Made by a program: the position numbers and the translations under genes. DNA of 64,000 nt from JAEYOM01 sp036260935 (GTDB taxonomy: Bacteria > Bacillota > Clostridia > Acetivibrionales > DTU013), in NCBI GenBank assembly GCA_036260935.1, contig DATALQ010000029.1, forward strand, positions 24,747-88,746, read 5' to 3'. Shown in pieces: positions 23,463 through 31,979 of this stretch. The notes under the pieces are model-generated. The model searched no databases. It was not told the origin of the DNA and was given only the letters and a program-made list of their open reading frames with translations. Position 1 is the first letter of the stretch. Every line of letters begins with the position of its first letter.

Positions 23463-24497
23463 ATGAGCTATAATATAATAACAGCTGAGAACCTCAGCAA
23501 AACCTTCAAGGTCGCCCATAGAGACAAGTCGGGATTGCTTTCATCCTTCAAGTCTCTTTTCAAACCACAGATAAAGTATGTCGAAGCGCTGAAAAATGTC
23601 TGCCTCAATGTCGAGGCGGGAGAAATACGGGGGCTTATCGGCCCCAATGGTGCAGGCAAATCCACAATGATTAAGATCCTGTCAGGCATACTCTACCCTA
23701 CCGAAGGAAACGTGCAGGTGCAGGGCTATACACCCTGGACGCAGCGGGAAGAGCTCGTAAAAAGGATAGGCGTCGTACTCGGACAGAAGTCACAGCTCTG
23801 GTGGGATCTTCCTCCCATAGACGCTTTCGAGCTGAACAGAAAAATGTACGAAATTCCAGAAAAACTTTTCAGGGAAAATCTGGACTTTTTCGTTACGTCT
23901 CTAAAAATAGAGGATGTTATAAAGAAGCAGGTAAGGCAGCTTTCCCTGGGAGAAAGGATGAAGTGCGAGTTCGTTGCCGCACTGCTGCATCACCCGCCGC
24001 TCGTATTTCTTGACGAGCCTACGATAGGTCTGGACATTGTTTCAAAGGAAGTAATCCGCACCTTCATAAAGGAGGTCAACAGGCAAAAGGGCATCACGTT
24101 CATACTGACGACGCACGATATGGGAGATATCGAGGATCTTTGCAGAAACGTAAGTATTATTAACGGAGGAACGATAGTTTACAATGACAATATCGAAAAG
24201 CTGCACAGCTTCTTCTCCGACAAAAAGGTGATCGAGCTCAGGTTTTCAAGGGAAGTCAGGGAGAATGACCTGAAAGGCATGAATGTCAGAGCATTTACCC
24301 CATATACCGCCGAAATCGAAATCGATGTTTCGGCTCATGATATAAGATCGGAGATTTCGAACATATTCAGCCTTCTCCCCGTGCAGGATATCAATATCAA
24401 CAGCATAAGCATCGAAGAAGTGATAAAGCAGATATATGAAAACAAATATGACGGCGCAGCGCTGGCGCATGGCGAGGTTCTGGCCTTTGACAAATAA
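23463..24497 (+). CDS. ABC exporter ATPase (COG4586-like)
   Basis: A 344-residue ATPase. Walker A is GPNGAGKST, the Q-loop region includes VVLGQKSQLWWDLPPIDAF, the signature is LSLGERMKCEFVAALLH, and Walker B is LVFLDEPTIGLD. The LGQKSQLWWDLP segment is typical of this subfamily. The C-terminal about 90 residues form the regulatory domain. The ATG at 23463 (5 bases after the permease stop, AGGGGG upstream) is the start; the frame extending to 23343 overlaps the permease gene. Substrate unknown. Confidence 0.9.
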   Translation: MSYNIITAENLSKTFKVAHRDKSGLLSSFKSLFKPQIKYVEALKNVCLNVEAGEIRGLIGPNGAGKSTMIKILSGILYPTEGNVQVQGYTPWTQREELVKRIGVVLGQKSQLWWDLPPIDAFELNRKMYEIPEKLFRENLDFFVTSLKIEDVIKKQVRQLSLGERMKCEFVAALLHHPPLVFLDEPTIGLDIVSKEVIRTFIKEVNRQKGITFILTTHDMGDIEDLCRNVSIINGGTIVYNDNIEKLHSFFSDKKVIELRFSREVRENDLKGMNVRAFTPYTAEIEIDVSAHDIRSEISNIFSLLPVQDININSISIEEVIKQIYENKYDGAALAHGEVLAFDK

Positions 24498-24587
24498 GCC
24501 TTCCGGGCATATAATGCAGATAGGCGTTATGCCTTCGGAAGCCGTGTTTGTATACGGCAAATAAAAGGGCGGAATGTGAGATAATTT

Positions 24588-25058
24588 ATGAAGGTTGGCA
24601 TAGGTCAGGACAGCCACGCATTCGATTTCGACGACAAGGATAAAAAGCTCGTGCTCGGCGGGATCGTATTTGACGGCGAACCGCCGCTCCGGGGAAACAG
24701 TGATGCGGACGTTATATTGCATTCGATTACGAATGCCATTTCCGGAGTTACCTGCGTGAACATACTCGGTGCTGTCAGCGACGAAATGTGCCTGAACCAG
24801 GGGATAAAAGACAGCAGCGCATACGTTCTGGAAGCGCTGAAATATATGAACGACTACAGAATAGTACATCTCTCCATATCCATAGAGTGCGCCAGGCCTA
24901 AAATATCGCCCAGGATACCGGATATCAGGCGCAATCTGTCTGCTCTTCTCAATATCCCGGAAAATTGCATCGGAATAACCGCAACAACGGGAGAGGGCCT
25001 CACCGCATTCGGGCAGGGCCTCGGTATCCAGGTTTTCAGCATTGTTACAGTGATTTAG
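24588..25058 (+). CDS. IspF-family protein with altered active site
   Basis: A 156-residue protein of the MECDP synthase (IspF) fold. The metal ligands are kept: Asp8 and His10 (GIGQDSHAF) and His45 (DVILHSI). Several other positions normally conserved in IspF differ: the His of HSDGD is Asn (GNSDADV), the Asp of LTDA is Asn (ITNA), and DIGxxFPD is replaced by VNILGAVSDEMC. The C-terminal loop TTxEKLGFTGRGEGI is TTGEGLTAFGQGLGI. This looks like a distinct clostridial IspF-like paralog whose activity may differ. It follows the exporter ATPase after 90 bases, and its stop overlaps the convergent acyltransferase stop by 4 bases. Confidence 0.8.
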   Translation: MKVGIGQDSHAFDFDDKDKKLVLGGIVFDGEPPLRGNSDADVILHSITNAISGVTCVNILGAVSDEMCLNQGIKDSSAYVLEALKYMNDYRIVHLSISIECARPKISPRIPDIRRNLSALLNIPENCIGITATTGEGLTAFGQGLGIQVFSIVTVI

Positions 25059-26203
25059 ACAGATTGCTTGTTAGGCCGCCTTCCTGCTTTCAAAACGTTC
25101 TTCACCCTTCTAATCAGTTCGTACAGGATTATTATGAAAATATAAGAAAATACTACAGCCATGCCGAATTTAAGATATACGTTCAAATTTGTGCCAATAA
25201 GCAAATAAGTAAATAAACTTACCGGTAAATAGTGGAAAAGGTAGTACGCAAAAGAGGCATTATTCAAGTAACCGAGCAAGGGACTTTTTCTGTCCAAAAA
25301 TCTCCTGCCTATGCCCAAAAGCGCGATAACAGCCGCGCATTCATAGACACCTTTGGCAAATACCCATAAGTATGTTAGGTACATTTCTCCGGATCCCTTA
25401 ACAGCCCATGACCAAAAAGTATGGAAAAGCGCTGCAAGACAGAATGGTATAAGTAAAATCGATATATTAAAGTATTTTTCAATTTTCTTCCGGATATCAC
25501 TATTGGCGGCAAATACATATCCAAAAACGAAAAAACTCAAATAGACGATGTCGTTTGCCCAATCGCCGACTATTGTATACTGGCCATTACAGACCGGTCT
25601 TAATATCACTTCAACTATTACTATGAACGCCACCGGGTATAGTATTCTGTGTCCTCTGCACAAGAATCCCGATATACTGGACAATATTTGTGGGTTGCCT
25701 TTCCACCTTTTGAACAGAGGAATGCAAACCATGGAAAATACATAGAGATATAATAAAAACCACAAATGGGCATATCCCATGTAGTAGGCCATCTTGTTGA
25801 AAAACTCGGGGAAAAACTCGAAAAAATTTCCCGAAAAACCATCATACAGTGCTTTGAAGTATGCCTGCAGCGGGCACAGCAAAAGGGTTCCAATGCCCAG
25901 AGGAATAAGCAGCTTATCACGTCTTTCGGAGGCATAACGCTGTATGCCTCTGGACTGAATGGAATAAAAAGAAGCAATTCCCGAAACAAAAAACAATAAT
26001 ACCATAAAAAAGTTGCCCAAAGGTGATACGATGAGCATAAATGGAATGATTCTTACATCATGCAGCGGGCTGGCAATGTAAGTGTCCCCCAAACCCGAAT
26101 AGGTCAGAGCCGCATGAAAAGGAATCAATGTGAGAACAACGAGGACTCTCAGCCAATCCAAGTAATATAAACGTTTATTGGGATTTGTGCCATCCTCCGA
26201 CAT
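25055..26203 (-). CDS. Acyltransferase-3 family membrane protein
   Basis: A 382-residue protein with about ten membrane segments. It opens with the family motif YYLDWLRVLVVLTLIPFHAALTY, including the conserved His, and continues with RRDKLLIPLGIGTLL and HLWFLLYLYVFSM. Such proteins O-acylate exported polysaccharides, peptidoglycan or lipids at the membrane. The start has GGGAGGTG 7 bases upstream. It is monocistronic, flanked by a palindromic element upstream. Confidence 0.88.
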   Translation of the reverse strand: MSEDGTNPNKRLYYLDWLRVLVVLTLIPFHAALTYSGLGDTYIASPLHDVRIIPFMLIVSPLGNFFMVLLFFVSGIASFYSIQSRGIQRYASERRDKLLIPLGIGTLLLCPLQAYFKALYDGFSGNFFEFFPEFFNKMAYYMGYAHLWFLLYLYVFSMVCIPLFKRWKGNPQILSSISGFLCRGHRILYPVAFIVIVEVILRPVCNGQYTIVGDWANDIVYLSFFVFGYVFAANSDIRKKIEKYFNISILLIPFCLAALFHTFWSWAVKGSGEMYLTYLWVFAKGVYECAAVIALLGIGRRFLDRKSPLLGYLNNASFAYYLFHYLPVSLFTYLLIGTNLNVYLKFGMAVVFSYIFIIILYELIRRVKNVLKAGRRPNKQSV

Positions 26204-26256
26204 CTTTCACACCTCCCGGCACATCTGCCGGCAAACTTGATACCTGTCCGGCATAG

Positions 26257-26450
26257 GTGCCGACAGGCTTTATTGATAGAACGATGCTCCAAGCCAAAGA
26301 GCCTGTATATTCGAGTCTGGTGCAAAATCAAACGTGCCTCGCCTGTGGGCCGCAGTTGCTCAAACAGGACGTGATTTTGCCTGATTATTCTCGAATTAAC
26401 AGGCTCTATTGTCTCTGCGCATATGTTCTCTCAATAAAGCCTGCCGGCAC
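26257..26450. repeat. Palindromic repeat element, copy C
   Basis: A 194-base imperfect palindrome. Its 20-base ends differ by one base (GTGCCGACAGGCTTTATTGA against the complement of the right end, with G in place of A). Inner blocks are AGAGCCTGT/ACAGGCTCT and GCAAAATCA/TGATTTTGC. The core GCAAAATCAAAC...GCTCAAACA...TGATTTTGCC matches copies A and B. Confidence 0.75.
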
Positions 26451-26461
26451 TCTAGTAAGAA

Positions 26462-26514
26462 GCCGGTGTACTGGTTGCGGAAATTGCATGAGTTTTGGCG
26501 ACCAGTACACCGGC
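26462..26514 (-). terminator. Perfect 14-base hairpin after the natB-like gene
   Basis: GCCGGTGTACTGGT/ACCAGTACACCGGC with a 25-base loop, starting 5 bases past the permease stop. No clear T-run follows on either strand, so it may stabilise the 3' end or act as a weak terminator. The loop contains TGCATGAGTTTTG, shared with elements A and B. Confidence 0.5.
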
Positions 26515-26519
26515 CCATT

Positions 26520-27737
26520 TCAGCTTCTGAACAAATACTTCTCCTTCTTGAACATCGATGCCGCAATCCACAGCGTCAGCGCGACAAACAGTACCGATGT
26601 GCCCAGCGCCAGGATCAGGCTGCCGTAGTTGATCACGCCGCCGAGTATCATTTTGAAGGCAGCTATCGTATTCAAAATCGGGAAAACAAAGAATATGGTT
26701 GTCAGATCACCTGGCTGGAGGAACATGGTCGCATAGCCGGGAACCATTGCCACTATCATGAGGAAGGACAAATAAGTTTGCGCTTCCTTATATGACTTTG
26801 CAAACGTACTGATCGCAATCTGTATCCCCGAAAATGTCATCCCGAGCATTGCAGTTATCAAAAATGCCAGCAGCAACGCCAGAGGCTGTATGCTCAAACC
26901 ACCGTAGGATGAAGCATCTATTCCCATCGTAAGAGTATTCGGGTTTACAACATAGCCTATCACAAGGCCCGTCAGTATTGCCGCAACACTCACGAAAGAG
27001 AACAGCGTGACTGCCAGGTATTTACCGAATAGCAGCGAGCCCCTGTCCGGCATGGTTGTCAACAAAGGTTCAAAGGTATAGCGTTCCTTCTCGCCTGCGA
27101 CAAGGTCCGTTGCAGCCGGGATACCCCCTATTGCTATTAGCATACCGATCATGAAAGGCAGGAACATTTGGAGCATCATATTGCTTCCCTGGTTATTTTC
27201 AGCCATGTTCTGCCGCTCGATCTCAACAGGTTTCAAAATATCTTCGCTTATTCCGAGGGCCGCAAGCCTTTCCTTCACTATGGAATTCTCAAACTCCCCT
27301 ATTGCTCCCGAAACTATGTCCACGCTCGTCCGCGATTTGGTTTTGGATTCGTCGTACTGGAGCGTTATCTTGAAGGGCATACCCTGCTTTATCTTTTCAG
27401 CGTAACCGCTCTCAAACCCTATAACGCATCTTACCTCTTCGTTTTTGAGCGCCTGTACCGGGTCGCCGGTATCAACCAGCTTAAGGTTGGGATTGACGGA
27501 CAATATCCTGTCCTGGATGAGTTTTCTGATTTCAGGAGTGTTGGAATCCTGGGAAAGCGCAATACTCACGTTTTCGTTCATGGATTTTTCAAAGCTCTGC
27601 ACGCCGCCGCTCATAACGATATTAAGCAGCGGGATCAGCACCATTGGCAGAAAAATACTCGATATGATCGTTCTTTTATCCCTTATAAGGTCCTTTACTT
27701 CTTTTTTAAATACTATCAATGCATGTCTTAATTTCAT
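26520..27737 (-). CDS. ABC-2 permease, NatB-like
   Basis: A 405-residue permease of the NatB/YhaP type. It opens with ALIVFKKEVKDLIRDKRTIISSIFLPMVLIPLLNI, has a large extracytoplasmic domain (about 45-185), then five or six membrane segments including FLPFMIGMLIAIGGIPAATDLVAGEKERYTFEPLLTTM, a conserved family signature. With NatA it forms an exporter; Bacillus NatAB extrudes Na+, but related systems export other compounds. The start overlaps the natA-like stop by 4 bases. Confidence 0.88.
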   Translation of the reverse strand: MKLRHALIVFKKEVKDLIRDKRTIISSIFLPMVLIPLLNIVMSGGVQSFEKSMNENVSIALSQDSNTPEIRKLIQDRILSVNPNLKLVDTGDPVQALKNEEVRCVIGFESGYAEKIKQGMPFKITLQYDESKTKSRTSVDIVSGAIGEFENSIVKERLAALGISEDILKPVEIERQNMAENNQGSNMMLQMFLPFMIGMLIAIGGIPAATDLVAGEKERYTFEPLLTTMPDRGSLLFGKYLAVTLFSFVSVAAILTGLVIGYVVNPNTLTMGIDASSYGGLSIQPLALLLAFLITAMLGMTFSGIQIAISTFAKSYKEAQTYLSFLMIVAMVPGYATMFLQPGDLTTIFFVFPILNTIAAFKMILGGVINYGSLILALGTSVLFVALTLWIAASMFKKEKYLFRS

Positions 27738-28456
27738 TTTACACCTGCCAGTCTGACAAAGATCTCCTCCAGATCGTCGTCGCCGTATTTTTCCTTGATG
27801 CCTTCAACGGTGCCGGTCTCAACGAGCCTGCCCTTGTGGATGATGCCAATACGGTCGCACAGCTTGTCGACCTCGCTCATCGTATGGCTCGAAAATATTA
27901 TTGTCTTTCCTTCGGCCTTGCAATCGAGTATAAAACCCTGTACTTCCCTGGCCGCACTGACATCAAGTCCGGAAGTCGGTTCGTCGAACAGCATTATATC
28001 CGGGCTGTGTATGATGGATCTGGCGAAGGCAACCTTCTGTTTCATTCCCTTCGACAGTTTGGACGCCCTTCTGCCCAGGAACTCCTGCATACCGAAAACC
28101 TCGGCCAGTTGCCTGGTCCGCTCCTTAATAGCCGCTTTGTCCATTCCGTTCAGTTCGCCGAAATAAGCTATATTTTCGGCGGCAGTCAGCCGGTCGTACA
28201 GGCCGGTTTCACCCCCGAACAATATTCCGATGTGGGATCGTACCTTTTCCGGCTCGTTTACCGTATCGTAGCCGTCAAGGATCGCATGCCCCGAAGTAGG
28301 CCTCAGCATCGTTGCAAGCATCCTCAGCGTCGTAGTTTTGCCTGCCCCGTTTTCTCCAAGCAGGCCGAATATTTCACCCTTGCTTACCTGAAAACTGACG
28401 CCGTCTACCGCTGTAAAATCACCGAATTTTTTTACAAGCTCCTTTACCTCAACCAT
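27734..28456 (-). CDS. ABC ATPase, NatA-like
   Basis: A 240-residue ATPase. Walker A is GENGAGKTT, signature is LSKGMKQKVAFARSIIH, Walker B is IMLFDEPTSGLDV, and the switch His is in FSSHTMSEVDKLC. Size and sequence fit NatA. The natB-like permease overlaps its stop (ATGA). It lies 30 bases downstream of ispD, so it may be transcribed with it. Confidence 0.9.
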   Translation of the reverse strand: MVEVKELVKKFGDFTAVDGVSFQVSKGEIFGLLGENGAGKTTTLRMLATMLRPTSGHAILDGYDTVNEPEKVRSHIGILFGGETGLYDRLTAAENIAYFGELNGMDKAAIKERTRQLAEVFGMQEFLGRRASKLSKGMKQKVAFARSIIHSPDIMLFDEPTSGLDVSAAREVQGFILDCKAEGKTIIFSSHTMSEVDKLCDRIGIIHKGRLVETGTVEGIKEKYGDDDLEEIFVRLAGVK

Positions 28457-28486
28457 TATGGCTTTACCCCCATGTCCGAATTACTC

Positions 28487-29197
28487 TTACTGTGCCTGAA
28501 ATTTGCCTATTGCCTCGGCAATAACCAGATCTTCCCTTGTTGTTATCTTTATATTGTAATAATTGCACATAACAAGTCTTACTTTATGACCTGCCCTCTC
28601 TGCCAATACGGCATCGTCGGTCCCTTCGAAGCCTTCCGCCTCAGCCCTCCGGTGGGCTTCCAGGATCAGGTCGTACCGAAAGGCCTGCGGAGTCTGGATA
28701 TACCACAGTTTGTTCCTGTCTATCGTATCTACTACCATGTCCTCGCTGTCCGAACGTTTGACGGTATCCTTTGCAGGCACTGCAGCCACTGCCGCGCCGT
28801 ATTTTTCAGCCGCTGCGGCGCAGTCCCTTATGACCGGATCGTCTATGAACGGCCTTGCGCCGTCGTGTATAAGTACTATGCCGCAATCCGGAGATACGTT
28901 TTTCAGCCCATTATGGACCGATTGCTGCCTGGTAGTACCGCCGGGCACAATTACCTTTACCTTTTTAAAGCCAAATCTATCGATAATATTTTTTCTGCAA
29001 TACTCTATCTCATCACTGTGAGAAACGATGATTATTTCGCTGACCAGCGCACTGTCTTCAAATTTCTTCAACGTCATTGCAAGGACAGGTTTACCGAGGA
29101 TATCCACAAAAAGCTTGTTGGTATCAAGCCCCATGCGCGTGCCTTTTCCCGCGGCAGCGACGACAACACTCACCTTTCCCCAATCTTTCCCATACAT
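28487..29197 (-). CDS. ispD: 2-C-methyl-D-erythritol 4-phosphate cytidylyltransferase
   Basis: A 236-residue IspD enzyme of the MEP isoprenoid pathway, joining CTP to MEP. Motifs: VVAAAGKGTRMG (nucleotide-binding loop), VPGGTTRQQSVHNGL, VLIHDGARPFIDD, DTVKRSD and QTPQAFRYDLI. Length is standard. AAAGGAG precedes the ATG. In many Firmicutes ispF follows ispD; here natAB-like genes do, and an IspF-like gene sits 4 kb away on the other strand. Confidence 0.93.
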   Translation of the reverse strand: MYGKDWGKVSVVVAAAGKGTRMGLDTNKLFVDILGKPVLAMTLKKFEDSALVSEIIIVSHSDEIEYCRKNIIDRFGFKKVKVIVPGGTTRQQSVHNGLKNVSPDCGIVLIHDGARPFIDDPVIRDCAAAAEKYGAAVAAVPAKDTVKRSDSEDMVVDTIDRNKLWYIQTPQAFRYDLILEAHRRAEAEGFEGTDDAVLAERAGHKVRLVMCNYYNIKITTREDLVIAEAIGKFQAQ

Positions 29198-29251
29198 ACG
29201 GTCGTACTCCTTTAAAAGTCTGAATTATTGTATTATACGGCGGTATAAAAA

Positions 29252-29271
29252 AACGGGGTGTTGACCCCGTT
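29252..29271 (-). terminator. Terminator of the PIN/TRAM gene
   Basis: AACGGGG/CCCCGTT with a short loop, followed by TTTTTTT on the minus strand. It separates the PIN/TRAM gene from ispD, implying ispD has its own promoter. Confidence 0.85.
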
Positions 29272-29323
29272 TGCTATTATGTATTATTTTAACTTGTTTT
29301 ACAATAGATTTCAACCGCATCGG

Positions 29324-30400
29324 CTAAATTACCCGTTCGATTGTACATTTGGGCTTTGCAAATATCATACGGCCTGCCGCCGTCTGAAGGATACTCGTTA
29401 CTGTGACATTCAGGCTCTCGCCTATATGCCTTCTGCCTCCGTCTATAACGATCATGGTACCGTCATCGAGGTAGCCTATCCCCTGCCCGTTTTCCTTACC
29501 GTCCTTTATTACCTGTACAGTCATTTCCTCACCGGGGAGAGCGATAGGTTTCAACGCGTTTACGAGTTCATTGATGTTCAAAACAGGTACGCCTTGAAAA
29601 TTCGCAACCTTGCTGAGGTTGAAATCTATCGTCAGCACCTTGCCGCCGATTTTCTGGGCAAGTTTAAGCAGAGCTCCGTCAACCTCGGCGTCAGAACCGA
29701 CATCCATGTTTTCTGTTCTAACGGGATAATTCAGATCCTTCTGAATCATATTAAGTACGTCAAGCCCTCGCCTGCCGCGATTACGCTTTATGGCATCCTG
29801 TGAATCCGCGATATGTCTTAGTTCATCAAGAACAAAATTGGGTATGACTAGTTCGCCTTCGATGAAACCGCTTCTTATGATATCGACAATCCTGCCGTCG
29901 ATAATGACGCTCGTATCAAGGACCTTCGGCTCCGGACGGCCGTCGGACTGCTTCGAAGATGACGTTTTTCCCTTCATGGAATCAAAGAAATTTTCGTTCT
30001 TTTTTCCTGCGGCAACCGCAACACCAAGGCAGCTGAATAGTATGTTGGCCACAATTGAAATGGGAGTGCCGATTATATCGATATCCTTTATCGGGATGGT
30101 TACCAGATTCGCAATAACAAGCCCGATTATAAGGCCAATCGAGCTAAGTACCAATTCATAAAGGGTAAGCTTCTGGACGAAGGATTCCAATTCATCGAGC
30201 GCCTCGAGAACGATTTCGATCAGTTTGTTGCCGGTCGAATAGAAAATGAACATCAACGCAAAAGTAACCACAACGTACGCCAGTATTTTCAATTCAGGCG
30301 ACAAGCCCGTCAGTTGATATATGAAAAATGTCCTTGTCAGAGTAATGCCTGTAATACCGCCAACTGCCGCAAACGAGAATTTGATAATGTTGTTGAGCAT
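29324..30400 (-). CDS. PIN/TRAM-domain membrane protein (YacL-like)
   Basis: A 358-residue protein. Four N-terminal membrane segments (residues about 1-145) are followed by a PIN nuclease-like domain (VLDTSVIIDGRIVDI, Asp-rich; LDELRHIADSQD, GRRGLDVLN, AEVDGALL, VLTIDFNLSKVA) and a C-terminal TRAM domain (VQVIKDGKENGQGIGYLDDGTMIVI). The acidic PIN residues are present. Typical length; conserved beside carD and radA in Firmicutes. Biochemical role not settled. Confidence 0.9.
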   Translation of the reverse strand: MLNNIIKFSFAAVGGITGITLTRTFFIYQLTGLSPELKILAYVVVTFALMFIFYSTGNKLIEIVLEALDELESFVQKLTLYELVLSSIGLIIGLVIANLVTIPIKDIDIIGTPISIVANILFSCLGVAVAAGKKNENFFDSMKGKTSSSKQSDGRPEPKVLDTSVIIDGRIVDIIRSGFIEGELVIPNFVLDELRHIADSQDAIKRNRGRRGLDVLNMIQKDLNYPVRTENMDVGSDAEVDGALLKLAQKIGGKVLTIDFNLSKVANFQGVPVLNINELVNALKPIALPGEEMTVQVIKDGKENGQGIGYLDDGTMIVIDGGRRHIGESLNVTVTSILQTAAGRMIFAKPKCTIERVI

Positions 30401-30446
30401 TCTGCAACTCCCCGATAAATTATTCTGTATCCAGGTCGGTCAAATG

Positions 30447-30926
30447 CTAAATCCTGAGAAAATCATTAATTACAGTCTCCACTTCGGTCTGATCACTGTC
30501 TTTTGCCAGCACGAGCTCGCTTACCAGTATCTGCCTTGCGCTGTTGAGCATCTTCCGCTCTCCGGTCGAAAGCCCCTTTTCATTTTCCCTTTTCATCAGA
30601 ATCCTGACAACATCGGCTACTTCATATATATTCCCGCTTTTTATTTTTGTCATATTTTCACGGTAACGTTTGTTCCAATTGTTTGTAACATTTATAGTAT
30701 GGTCCTGAAGGATCTCATATACCTTGTCCACATCGTGGCTGCCTATTACCTCACGTATACCGATACCGTCCACATTATGCGTAGGTATCATTACCTTCAT
30801 ATCGCCTACAGGCATTTTCATCACGTAATAGTCCTGCTTGTGACCAAGTATCTCTCTTTCCTCTATAGATTCGATAACGCCCGCGCCATGCATAGGGTAA
30901 ACGATCTTGTCACCAACATTAAACAT
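30447..30926 (-). CDS. carD: CarD-family transcription regulator
   Basis: A 159-residue protein with the CarD/RNA-polymerase-interacting domain at the N-terminus (FNVGDKIVYPMHGAGVIESIEEREILGHKQDYYVMKMP) and a helical DNA-binding C-terminus. The family binds RNA polymerase beta and stabilises open complexes. The ATG at 30926 has GGAGG 7 bases upstream; 12 extra residues in frame lack one. Promoter at 31120-31148. Confidence 0.9.
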   Translation of the reverse strand: MFNVGDKIVYPMHGAGVIESIEEREILGHKQDYYVMKMPVGDMKVMIPTHNVDGIGIREVIGSHDVDKVYEILQDHTINVTNNWNKRYRENMTKIKSGNIYEVADVVRILMKRENEKGLSTGERKMLNSARQILVSELVLAKDSDQTEVETVINDFLRI

Positions 30927-31119
30927 AACATATCCTCCAAACGAACCGAAAAAAGTATACATTTCACGAAATGTGATTTTTCTTTTGTCAGATATCGTTC
31001 GGCGAATGGTTCAGCCTGTCTTTCGTCAGGAACGATCATAGGAAAATGAACTGAAGTTAAAAATAACAAATAATAAAAATTAAGGAATTTTCTGATAATC
31101 TATCACCACTTGCATTTTA

Positions 31120-31148
31120 AGTATACTACAATTTGGTTTTCATGTCAA
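31120..31148 (-). promoter_or_regulatory. Promoter of carD
   Basis: Minus-strand TTGACA (31148-31143), 17-base spacer, TATACT (31125-31120). Confidence 0.8.
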
Positions 31149-31334
31149 ATTGCATGGGGTTTGGAGGTATGCTGAATGCGGTTTCTCAGGTGATTTCTGA
31201 AACTCCCTGATATCCCCGGTTCTTTATGAATAAACGGTCCCGAGCTGCGGCCCAAGGATAGCGTGTGCCCCGAAAATGGCTGTTTTATACGTCAAAGAGG
31301 CTTTTTGCCGCGCTAATAATTATAAATAACAGCA

Positions 31335-31364
31335 TTGACAAGAAGTTGTCCAAACATCTATAAT
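31335..31364 (+). promoter_or_regulatory. Promoter of the 131-residue conserved protein
   Basis: TTGACA at 31335-31340, 18-base spacer, TATAAT at 31359-31364. Confidence 0.75.
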
Positions 31365-31496
31365 TAAAACATGCTAATACATTTTCGACTGTTCGGTTCC
31401 AAAATATAGTGTACAATCGTTCGCTAAATTTGGTTTTAACTGTATGCCCGAATACCATAATGATGGAGTGATGATATGCATCAGGGGAGTGAAACG

Positions 31497-31892
31497 ATGA
31501 AAGAAATGCTGATCGACGAATTTCAGTATACAGTGCAGGAGTTACTGTTCAGAAACAAGAGTATCATTGATTCCATAACCAAATACCAGGATTCCAACGC
31601 AAGAGTGAACCGCGCCATCGTCAAGGCAGTAACGCAGTGCGGCTGTATAAAGATAAACGCCAAAAAGCAGGAGCTGCCGGAGGACGGAGATTACGACGAG
31701 GTACGCAAGGCAATGAGTACCCATATAAACGGGGAACTCTGCGAAAGCTGCAGAGATCAGATAGAAAAGGAACTCGGAAAGAACCTGTATTATATAGCAT
31801 CGATCTGCAATACACTCGGCCTCAACCTTTACGATATAATTATCAAGGAGCAGGAACGCGTAAAGATGCTGGGCCAGTTCAACCTGGAATAA
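31497..31892 (+). CDS. Conserved clostridial protein with two Cys pairs
   Basis: A 131-residue soluble, helical protein of a type I recognise from clostridia but cannot name with certainty. It opens MLIDEFQYTVQELLFRNKSIIDS and has NARVNRAIVKAVTQCGCIKINAKKQELPED, then GELCESCRDQIEKELG and LNLYDIIIKEQERV. The CxC and CxxC pairs could hold a metal or Fe-S cluster, or form disulfides. The ATG at 31497 has GGGGAG upstream; one at 31476 (GGAGTG) is possible. It sits divergently from carD and convergent with radA. Confidence 0.75.
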   Translation: MKEMLIDEFQYTVQELLFRNKSIIDSITKYQDSNARVNRAIVKAVTQCGCIKINAKKQELPEDGDYDEVRKAMSTHINGELCESCRDQIEKELGKNLYYIASICNTLGLNLYDIIIKEQERVKMLGQFNLE

Positions 31893-31931
31893 AAGGGCTG
31901 CAAGGCTATATTAATTAGAATATTGACAGAC

Positions 31932-31957
31932 AAGGACCATTCAAACGAATGGTCCTT
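31932..31957. terminator. Bidirectional terminator
   Basis: AAGGACCATTC/GAATGGTCCTT with a 4-base loop and ATTTTAT following. It lies between the convergent 131-residue gene and radA. Confidence 0.8.
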
Positions 31958-31979
31958 ATTTTATAGCGCCTGAATAAAT

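Larger units (their letters stand above)
26204..26519. other. Intergenic region holding palindromic element C and a hairpin
   Basis: This 316-base gap consists almost entirely of element C (26257-26450) and the perfect 14-base hairpin at 26462-26514. No gene seen. Confidence 0.7.
30927..31496. other. Intergenic region with divergent promoters
   Basis: This 570-base gap holds the carD promoter and a divergent promoter. Between them, 31160-31320 has short hairpins (GTTTC..GAAAC) but no convincing ORF, RNA gene or repeat copy that I can name. Confidence 0.55.

Noticed and set aside
27719..29215. 498-residue plus-strand ORF
   Set aside because: It is the antisense shadow of the natA-like and ispD genes, whose motifs are unambiguous on the minus strand.
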